Source: Alteromonas naphthalenivorans
GTDB lineage: Bacteria; Pseudomonadota; Gammaproteobacteria; Enterobacterales; Alteromonadaceae
Reading direction: 5' to 3'
Assembly (NCBI RefSeq): GCF_000213655.1
Contig: NC_015554.1
Coordinates: 3,658,001 to 3,722,000 of the forward strand
Length of the DNA: 64,000 nucleotides
Part shown: positions 57,400-64,000 of the stretch, piece by piece
Numbering within the stretch: position 1 is the stretch's first letter
Layout of the letters: every line of letters begins with the position of its first letter
Made by a program: the position numbers and the translations under genes
Notes under the pieces: model-generated
Seen by the model: the letters and a program-made list of their open reading frames with translations, nothing else
Database searches by the model: none
What the model was told of the DNA's origin: nothing

Positions 57400-57918
57400 T
57401 TACAACGACAGCGCAGCAAGTTGCCTACGTAACTTAACGTAATACCACGCATTGGAAATAGCGAATAAGGCTTCGGTAATCGCCAGGCCCCATGTTTGAG
57501 TAGCCACGCCGTATACCGTAAAGTTAACCGAGCCAATTATCATACAAGTACGCAGCCCTGCTTCTTTGCAGTGTAACTCACCAAAGCGATATACCATGAA
57601 AGTCAGTACTGGCATAAGTTCTAGTAGCCCTGTCTTACCCGTAAGGGTATTTATACTTGCCACCAGTACGGTCATTAAAGCCAAAATAATGTAAGTTGCA
57701 TACGCGGGTAAAAGCTTTTGAGTGACTACCCGATAGGTGGTACTCATCCCCGCCACCATAATCACTACTACCCCACCCCACGCTTGCTCGAAAGCAAGTA
57801 AACTGGCTAGCGCCACACACAACCCTAAATTCAAAAATAAAAGCTTGCGCTCTGTATTGGACCAAAACGATCCAATAGCAAACAATACAGGGATTGTATG
57901 AAGCAATAATTCAAACAC
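57400..57918 (-). CDS. YgjV family inner-membrane protein
   Basis: 172 residues, about six hydrophobic helices filling most of the chain, resembling the YgjV family (bacterial inner membrane protein of unknown function). SFWSNTERKLLFLNLG near the N-terminus and the closing SNAWYYVKLRRQLAAL are typical. It stands alone, convergent with purU across the terminator. Confidence 0.8.
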   Translation of the reverse strand: MFELLLHTIPVLFAIGSFWSNTERKLLFLNLGLCVALASLLAFEQAWGGVVVIMVAGMSTTYRVVTQKLLPAYATYIILALMTVLVASINTLTGKTGLLELMPVLTFMVYRFGELHCKEAGLRTCMIIGSVNFTVYGVATQTWGLAITEALFAISNAWYYVKLRRQLAALSL

Positions 57919-58238
57919 GCCAATGCTCCTTTATAGATAACAAATGAGTCAAAAAATAACCGTTCTTTAATGGCGCGAAGTGTAGTGATTAGCTAAAAAC
58001 TTTCAATGGTTTTTTTGGGCTTTTCGATGAATGTCATTTAGGTGCTACGACTCGCATTCTCGTTGGTCTAGCGGGTTATTACGTTAAGAGACATTTAAGT
58101 TAGTTTTACAATGGCATAGTATTGAATGTGTGAGATTTTAATTAACGCTTCAATCGTTGGTATTGATCTGCTCTACTAGGGCGGGTTGACCTAACGACAA
58201 GAAAAATAAAAGAAATCATAATAAGACAGGAAATAATA
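57919..58238. other. Intergenic region between ygjV and the M3 peptidase gene
   Basis: 320 bases with divergent promoters presumably inside. The only distinctive feature is the 18-mer at 58175-58192, shared with the thpR upstream region. No small ORF with a good ribosome site was seen. Confidence 0.5.
58175..58192 (+). repeat. Shared 18-mer upstream of the M3 oligopeptidase gene
   Basis: ACTAGGGCGGGTTGACCT, partner of 55494-55511 (16 of 18 identical). Confidence 0.5.
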
Positions 58239-60446
58239 ATGGGAAAATTTAAAACGTCGCTTACCGCGATGGCGGTAGTGCTTGCACTCGGTGCTTGTTC
58301 TGAGCAAAAAGCGCCTCAGACAACGTCTGTAGATACTGCTGAAACCCCCGCAATGCAGGAAAACCAACAGTTCGACAATGTACTCCTTCAAGAATTCAAA
58401 GGCCCCTATGGTGGCGTTCCGGCTTTCGATAAAATGAAACTGGAAGATTTGAAACCTGCCCTTGAAAAAGCAATGGAACTCAAACTTAAAGAGATTGATG
58501 AAATTGCGAATAACCCCGAGCCACCTACGTTTGAAAACGTAATTGTGGCTATGGAACGTTCAGGTAGCGAGCTTAGCCGCGTATTTCGTTACTACGGCAT
58601 TTGGAGTGCGAATAAATCAAGTCCTGAATTTCGTGCAATCCAAGTAGAAATGTCACCCAAGTTGTCAGCATTTTCTACCAAAATCACACAAAACGAAAAG
58701 TTATTCGAACGTGTTAAAGCGGTTTATGAGTCAGAAGAACTATCGACATTAACCGAAGAAGAACAGCGCATTACTTGGATGACTTATAACGACTTCGCCC
58801 GCAATGGCGCGACGTTGGACAGCGAAGCGAAAAAGCGTTATGCCGCCATTAACGAAGAGTTAGCAACCCTCTATACGTCGTTCTCAAATAACGTACTGGC
58901 GGATGAAGAGAACTACGTAACCTATATTACTGAAGACCAATTAGGTGGCTTGCCTGAATCTTTCGTAAAAGGCGCTAAATCTGCCGCCCAGAGCCGTGGT
59001 GAGCCGGATAAATATGCAATAACAAACACCCGTTCTTCAATGGATCCGTTCCTAACCTACTCTACTAACCGTGAATTACGCGAAAAAGTATGGAACACCT
59101 ATTACAGCCGTGGCGATAACGCTGATGAGTTCGACAATAACGAAACCATTAAGCGCATTTTAACCTTACGTGATGAGCGCGTTGAATTACTCGGGTATGA
59201 AAACTATGCCCAGTGGCGCTTAGAAGACCGTATGGCAAAGAACCCTGAAAACGCCATGGATCTTATGATGAAGGTTTGGCCCGCTGCCATTGCACGTGTT
59301 GAACAAGAAGTGGCCGATATGCAAGCCATTGCTGACGCTGAAGGCGCTGATATCACTATTGCCCCGTGGGACTATCGTTTTTATGCCGAGAAAGTTCGCC
59401 AAGCCAAGTACGACCTAGACTCAAACGAAGTGAAGCAATACCTGCAGCTAGATAAACTGCGCGATGCTATGTTCTACGTTGCTGGTCGTTTGTTTAATTT
59501 CAACTTTACCCCAGTGGAAGAAGGTAAAGTGCCTGTATTCCACGAAGACGTTAAAGTATGGGAAGTGACCGATAAAGATTCCGGTGAACACATTGGTTTA
59601 TGGTACTTAGATCCGTTTTCTCGCAAAGGTAAACGCTCTGGTGCATGGGCAACAACCTATCGCTCTTCAACAACCTTCGACGGCAAAAAGACGGTGTTGT
59701 CTTCTAACAACTCTAACTTCGTAAAAGGGGCTGAAGGCGAACCCACTCTCATTTCATTTGATGATGCAGAAACCTATTTCCACGAATTTGGTCATGCACT
59801 GCATTTCTTATCTGCTGATGTGAAATACCCTTCTTCACACTCAGGCGTACGTGATTACACTGAGTTCCAGTCGCAACTATTAGAGCGCTGGTTAACCACC
59901 GACGAAGTTATTAATCAATTCTTAGTACACTATCAAACGGGTGAACCTATTCCTGCTGAACTTGTTGCTAAGATTAAGAAGGCATCAACCTTTAATGAAG
60001 GCTTCAAAACCACTGAATATATGGCTTCTGCTATCATGGATTTGAAGTACCATACCACTGATCCAGCGACTATTGAGCCCGATACCTTTGAACGTGAAGA
60101 GCTGACAAAACTCGGTATGCCCGAAGAGATTGTTATGCGTCACCGCACACCTCACTTTGGTCACGTGTTCTCGGGTGAAGGTTATGCCGCCGCGTATTAT
60201 GGTTATATGTGGGCAGAAGTGCTGACCGCTGATGCATCAGAAGCCTTTATGGAAGCACCGGGTGGATTTTACGACGAAGAAGTGGGCAATCGCTTAGTGA
60301 AGTACCTCTTTTCGGTTCGTAATGCGATGGATCCAGCTGAAGCTTATCGTAAATTCCGTGGCCGCGATGCCAAAGTTGACGCATTAATGCGCGACAGAGG
60401 TTTTCCAATCCCCGAAGATAAAAGCAAAGACAAAAGCGAAAATTAA
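58239..60446 (+). CDS. M3 family peptidyl-dipeptidase (Dcp-like lipoprotein)
   Basis: Zinc metallopeptidase of 735 residues. The signal peptide ends in a lipobox (LGAC, Cys20), so the mature enzyme is a membrane-anchored lipoprotein facing the periplasm. The zinc-binding HExxH is in YFHEFGHALHF, and the third ligand Glu lies ~25 residues later (DYTEFQSQ). Peptidyl-dipeptidase Dcp cleaves C-terminal dipeptides; oligopeptidase A is the alternative, but the lipobox and sequence type favour Dcp-like. AGGAAATAATA precedes the ATG, and a hairpin terminator follows. Confidence 0.93.
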   Translation: MGKFKTSLTAMAVVLALGACSEQKAPQTTSVDTAETPAMQENQQFDNVLLQEFKGPYGGVPAFDKMKLEDLKPALEKAMELKLKEIDEIANNPEPPTFENVIVAMERSGSELSRVFRYYGIWSANKSSPEFRAIQVEMSPKLSAFSTKITQNEKLFERVKAVYESEELSTLTEEEQRITWMTYNDFARNGATLDSEAKKRYAAINEELATLYTSFSNNVLADEENYVTYITEDQLGGLPESFVKGAKSAAQSRGEPDKYAITNTRSSMDPFLTYSTNRELREKVWNTYYSRGDNADEFDNNETIKRILTLRDERVELLGYENYAQWRLEDRMAKNPENAMDLMMKVWPAAIARVEQEVADMQAIADAEGADITIAPWDYRFYAEKVRQAKYDLDSNEVKQYLQLDKLRDAMFYVAGRLFNFNFTPVEEGKVPVFHEDVKVWEVTDKDSGEHIGLWYLDPFSRKGKRSGAWATTYRSSTTFDGKKTVLSSNNSNFVKGAEGEPTLISFDDAETYFHEFGHALHFLSADVKYPSSHSGVRDYTEFQSQLLERWLTTDEVINQFLVHYQTGEPIPAELVAKIKKASTFNEGFKTTEYMASAIMDLKYHTTDPATIEPDTFEREELTKLGMPEEIVMRHRTPHFGHVFSGEGYAAAYYGYMWAEVLTADASEAFMEAPGGFYDEEVGNRLVKYLFSVRNAMDPAEAYRKFRGRDAKVDALMRDRGFPIPEDKSKDKSEN

Positions 60447-60771
60447 TCGTTAAACCTACCTAAACAAGCCGCGAAGTTGAGAAATTCACCTCATTTCGCG
60501 GCTTTTTCTTGACCTTTCGGTCAATTTAACTTCAAAATCAATTTATCGGTTTTATACGTCGATAGTATAATACTTCGCGTTTTTCTGCCGATACAAAAAC
60601 ATAATAAAAATAAAGCTAGTGCGAACTACCTCTCCTCGTGTTTCATCACGTGATTAATAACCTGCAACTAAGCAGTAAAGTAGACGCCAACAGTAATAAC
60701 CCAACGCCCAAGACGTGACTGTGCCTGCAGTGCAGCGTCGTTTTTCAGCAGTCAAAATATGGTCGAAAGTT
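60447..60771. other. Intergenic region before the chemotaxis receptor gene
   Basis: 325 bases holding the terminator at 60466 and then AT-rich sequence. The receptor frame is open from 60715 but the ATG at 60772 is a better start, so 60511-60771 is probably promoter and leader. Confidence 0.5.
60466..60510 (+). terminator. Hairpin terminator after the M3 peptidase gene
   Basis: AAGCCGCGAA and TTCGCGGCTT form a 10-bp stem over an 18-base loop, followed by TTTCTT. Confidence 0.8.
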
Positions 60772-62682
60772 ATGACTTTGAGTATTAAACAAAAATTAAT
60801 TATTTCACTAATGGTCGCCGTGTTGGCAGCCTCAATCTTGGTAGGCTCAATTAGCCAATGGATAGCCCGAGATTTAGTAAAAGAAAACATGGAACAGCTT
60901 CAACTTCCTTCACTGTTGAAGCAAATTGGCAATCAGGTCGATAGAGAAGCCAGTGTGATGCTTTCTGTTGCCCATGGTATTGCATCCAATCCTGACATTT
61001 TAGCTTGGTCAGCCGCTGGCGCTGATAGTTCAGGTGAAAAGCGACTTATCGCTTATCTGAACGATATCGTGAATTTCAACGACTTAACCGTAGCCTCTTT
61101 CGTCGATAGAAAAACCACTAAGTATTGGAATCAAGACGGTTTTTTACGCGTGCTGAAAAACGATGAATTCGATGGATGGTTCTTTGCTTACCGTGATAGT
61201 GGTACGCCAATTTCACTTAGCTTGTATAACGAACCTGGCCAAGGTTATAGATTGTTCGCTAACTTCCAACAAACCGCAGGCCGAGGCATGTCTGGTGTTG
61301 CGAAGTCTGTTGACGAGCTATTAGATATTATTAACGCGGTAAAAATTGCTCAAACCGGCTTCGTGTATTTAGTTGATGGCGAGGGCACTATTATTGCCCA
61401 CCCTGATACTAGCCTTTTAGGAAAATCCAAACTAAGCGCCATTAGTGGCACAAATGCTTCACGGACTTTACTGCAACAACGTGATTTTGCGATGGCAACC
61501 AGTGAAGTAAACGCCGATGACGTCCTTTTTGCTAGTACGTATGTAGAAAAATCCGGTTGGTACGTGGTGGCGCAAGTACCCGAGCAAGAGCTTTATGCCT
61601 CATTAAATGCAGGCAGTCGTCAGATCATTTTATGGTCTATTGCCATCGCGGGCCTGTTTGCGCTGCTTGGAATTTGGCTGGCATCGTCTCTCACCAAACC
61701 TATCGAATCTCTAGCTGATATTTTCCAGCAACTTGATAAAGGACAAGGCGATTTACGTTCAAGAATTGACGTACCAGAACAAAAAGAAACCGCTCGACTG
61801 GTTGAAGGCTTCAATAGTTTTATCGATCATCTTCACAGTACTATTGCATCGGTAGCTAAAACTAGCCAAGCCCTTAAAGCCTCAGCTCAAGAAGTGGCCA
61901 GCCAATCTCAGCAAAATGAACGTTCTACTCGTAGTCAGCGAGACCAAACCATGCAGGCCGCAACAGCGTTAACTGAAATGGGCAGCACGGTCACTGAAGT
62001 CGCACAGTCTGCTACTTATGCTGCGCAAAATGCGAATCGTGCGACTGAAAGCTCGCAAGAAGGTCGCCTATTTACTCAAAAAGCGGTGCACGCAATATCG
62101 AACCTTTCTACCCAAGTAGAAAGTGTGTCTGAGGTTATCCAGTCTCTTGATGAGCACACTGCGGCTATCGGCGGCATACTTGATACAATTCGCAGCATTT
62201 CAGAGCAAACTAATTTACTTGCGTTGAATGCAGCGATAGAAGCCGCTCGGGCTGGCGATCATGGCAGAGGCTTCTCGGTTGTGGCCGATGAAGTTCGCAC
62301 ACTGGCTCAGCGTGCAGCTGCCGCCACCGATGAGATACAGATCAAGATTGATAAGTTCCAACTCGACTCCAAAACGGCAGTTTCTCAAATGCAAGATAGC
62401 AAAGCTCAAACCAAAGACGTGGTTGGCGCTACCGATGATATCGATAAACTTTTGCAGAAAATTGCCGAGGAAATCGTGCTGATTAATGATGTGAATACCC
62501 AAGTGGCCACCGCTACAGAGCAACAAGCGACCGTCGTTGAAGATATTAGCCGGAGTATTAATGAGATAAGTTCATCGAGTGATGAAACCCTTAATGCCAC
62601 ACATGTGTTAGTAGGCGTTAGCGAGAAGCTAGACGAACTAGCAAACGAACTGGCTCAAGAGGTTAGTCAGTTTAAGTTATGA
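60772..62682 (+). CDS. Methyl-accepting chemotaxis protein
   Basis: A 636-residue transmembrane chemoreceptor. The ATG at 60772 gives [20 protein letters not shown]; a GTG 19 codons earlier is possible. It has TM1 (~10-30), a periplasmic double-Cache sensor (~35-285, with [16 protein letters not shown]), TM2 (~285-305), HAMP (~305-360, [14 protein letters not shown]) and a signalling domain whose hairpin tip is [20 protein letters not shown]. No C-terminal pentapeptide for CheR/CheB tethering. Ligand unknown; Cache domains commonly bind amino or organic acids. Confidence 0.94.
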   Translation: MTLSIKQKLIISLMVAVLAASILVGSISQWIARDLVKENMEQLQLPSLLKQIGNQVDREASVMLSVAHGIASNPDILAWSAAGADSSGEKRLIAYLNDIVNFNDLTVASFVDRKTTKYWNQDGFLRVLKNDEFDGWFFAYRDSGTPISLSLYNEPGQGYRLFANFQQTAGRGMSGVAKSVDELLDIINAVKIAQTGFVYLVDGEGTIIAHPDTSLLGKSKLSAISGTNASRTLLQQRDFAMATSEVNADDVLFASTYVEKSGWYVVAQVPEQELYASLNAGSRQIILWSIAIAGLFALLGIWLASSLTKPIESLADIFQQLDKGQGDLRSRIDVPEQKETARLVEGFNSFIDHLHSTIASVAKTSQALKASAQEVASQSQQNERSTRSQRDQTMQAATALTEMGSTVTEVAQSATYAAQNANRATESSQEGRLFTQKAVHAISNLSTQVESVSEVIQSLDEHTAAIGGILDTIRSISEQTNLLALNAAIEAARAGDHGRGFSVVADEVRTLAQRAAAATDEIQIKIDKFQLDSKTAVSQMQDSKAQTKDVVGATDDIDKLLQKIAEEIVLINDVNTQVATATEQQATVVEDISRSINEISSSSDETLNATHVLVGVSEKLDELANELAQEVSQFKL

Positions 62683-62709
62683 GATTAGTTTTATTTCAAT
62701 ACTGCTTGG

Positions 62710-63297
62710 CTAGAACGCAATAGCGTATTGCAGTTTAACTTGGTTGTCGTGGGCTTTGCTCCACGGCAACTGGATTGTTGCGCTGTCCGACTTCCATGAC
62801 TCTCTAGAAGCCGCAACCGTGAGCGTGTGTCTTTCTTCCATTAGAGGAACTTCAAAATACACACTAGCCGTCGTACTAGTAGGGAGTTGAATCACTTCGG
62901 CAACGGGAATGGAAATTTCATGTTCAGGACGAATTTTGTGGCTTAACCCAACCCGGTAACTTCCTTTATCCCACCAACTCACCACCTCAAATTCATGGCT
63001 TTTAACCCGCTGAGCGAGTACCCCATAATCGAGTAAGCCTTTGTTATAGTGAACAATGGCTTCCACATTGAAGCGTTTAGTGAATTGCTGATTGACCACT
63101 AACTGATATTGCTTCTGCTTACAGCCTTTAAATCTAATTTTGTTTTTAGATAACGCGATGGAAAAAGTATCATCCAAACTTACATATTCACTCAACCACT
63201 GTTCAGCATCTTCTATCGCTGAGGCAGAGACAGATATCGATACCCATGCACTTTGAAGCGCTGTAAGCATCACTATAAGCTGAGAGAATCTACGCAT
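62710..63297 (-). CDS. Secreted protein of unknown function
   Basis: 195 residues with a signal peptide (1-27, cleavage near SASA-IED). The mature part is mostly predicted beta-strand, ends in an aromatic residue (KLQYAIAF) and has one cysteine. The terminal Phe and alternating pattern could suit a small outer-membrane beta-barrel, but the length is at the lower limit; a periplasmic beta protein is equally possible. It converges with the chemoreceptor, 27 bases apart, and is followed upstream by the partial gene at 63414 on the same strand. Confidence 0.7.
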   Translation of the reverse strand: MRRFSQLIVMLTALQSAWVSISVSASAIEDAEQWLSEYVSLDDTFSIALSKNKIRFKGCKQKQYQLVVNQQFTKRFNVEAIVHYNKGLLDYGVLAQRVKSHEFEVVSWWDKGSYRVGLSHKIRPEHEISIPVAEVIQLPTSTTASVYFEVPLMEERHTLTVAASRESWKSDSATIQLPWSKAHDNQVKLQYAIAF

Positions 63298-63413
63298 TAA
63301 ACCGGTTACCTAATATGCAAAAGCAGAGTAGAACCTTATATAACCACGAAGTGTAAAACGTGGGAATTAGCCATTATGCTAACTCCCGTCAAGTGATTAA
63401 AATATAGACTAAT

Positions 63414-64000
63414 TTATTTTTGAATGATTTTAACTTCGGTAAGCGATGCCTTGCGATGCCCAGCAGCTTCTTCTGAAAACCAGTAATTGCCGTTGTCATC
63501 AACACATACACCCTCTACTTGTTTATAAGCAGGTAACGGCCAGATATTAATAGGAACAAACTGATTATCAACCTGGGCCATGAAAGTATCAAAGTTCCCA
63601 AAGGGGTCAGATTTATAGCCCACAATGACGTATAGATTACGAGCGGCATCGTAATCTGCGCCAGTAATAACACCCGGTAAACCTTCGATATGCGCAAACG
63701 CGGTTAGTGTCTGGGGCTCTGTAGATTCATTAACTTCATACACTTTAGCCACACCGGTACGCCAGCTTTTCGAGAACAGTATTAACTTTCCGTTGGCATA
63801 CGTCATGGCCTCTGAATCAAAGTCATGGGCATAAGGCATGTTGCTACTTGGATTGTTGCCTTCATAGGCTACTGTCATTGTGACTATATCGTTAAGGTCA
63901 TTTTTATTGACCTTATATATAGTAAGACTCTCACGACGGCCCTTGTTGTTGCCAACATCCGCAACATACCAATGCGTTGAACTTGCTGTAACCGCTTCCC
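63414..64000 (-). CDS. Partial beta-propeller-like protein (5' end outside window)
   Basis: The frame is open from the window edge to the stop at 63414, at least 195 residues; an internal ATG at 63878 is not the start because coding-type sequence continues above it (HWYVADVGNNKGRRESLTIY). Repeated blade-like segments are seen: VADVGNN..RESLTIYKV, HDFDSEAMTYANGKLILFSK, ITGADYDAARNLYVIVGY and VEGVCVDDNGNYWFSEE. These resemble six-bladed propellers of the esterase/phytase-like type. Enzymatic function cannot be judged from this part. Confidence 0.75.
   Translation of the reverse strand, partial: EAVTASSTHWYVADVGNNKGRRESLTIYKVNKNDLNDIVTMTVAYEGNNPSSNMPYAHDFDSEAMTYANGKLILFSKSWRTGVAKVYEVNESTEPQTLTAFAHIEGLPGVITGADYDAARNLYVIVGYKSDPFGNFDTFMAQVDNQFVPINIWPLPAYKQVEGVCVDDNGNYWFSEEAAGHRKASLTEVKIIQK

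Overview
The window is chromosomal DNA of a marine gammaproteobacterium, most likely Alteromonas or a close relative (Alteromonadaceae). This is inferred from gene content and order: rpe-trpS, pabA followed by argD/astC-astA-astD, a pyrB-hemL pair, glnK-amtB, PBP1b, MltB-type transglycosylase and HrpB, together with several Alteromonadales-type genes (DUF2982, YgjV, 7TMR-DISM hybrid kinase). No rRNA, tRNA or CRISPR array was seen.

Layout. 1-3558: end of rpe, trpS, pabA and an HDOD regulator. 3559-8505: arginine succinyltransferase (AST) catabolic genes and a DUF1338 gene. 8582-13660 (minus): a nitric-oxide signalling pair (H-NOX sensor plus PAS-GGDEF-EAL enzyme) and parC. 13955-23053: a large hybrid histidine kinase, a DUF2982 gene overlapped by an unlisted small ORF, and an RND efflux pair with its divergent TetR regulator and a 15-bp palindromic operator. 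23139-26541: pyrB, hemL, class III cyclase. 26555-31016 (minus): Dyp peroxidase, gamma-glutamyltransferase and glnK-amtB behind a clear sigma54 promoter and NtrC site. 31242-40196: TonB-like protein, EamA exporter, AraC regulator with a hexapeptide minisatellite, DUF808 protein, a secreted/small membrane protein pair, PBP1b, a 67-aa protein and a lytic transglycosylase.

The most unusual region is 40296-52757, a 12.46-kb mobile element inserted in the 3' end of hrpB. The last 22 codons of hrpB lie on the far side of the element (40225-40293) and rejoin exactly to the main gene (52758-55344) when the element is removed with one copy of a 6-bp direct repeat (GCTTGG). The element has imperfect terminal inverted repeats, arrays of GTTGACA at both ends pointing inward, and a right-end operon of three tyrosine-recombinase-like genes plus a small coiled-coil gene. 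Two of the three keep the R-H-R-Y catalytic set and the middle one has lost it. This matches the strand-biased circularizing integrative elements (SEs; SE-6945, SE-6283/Tn6283) known from Vibrio. Cargo is three unrecognised membrane-associated proteins and a decayed IS21-family insertion sequence with two frameshifts.

52758-64000: the rest of hrpB, thpR, purU, YgjV, a lipoprotein M3 oligopeptidase, a chemotaxis receptor, a secreted protein of unknown function and a partial beta-propeller-like gene running off the end.
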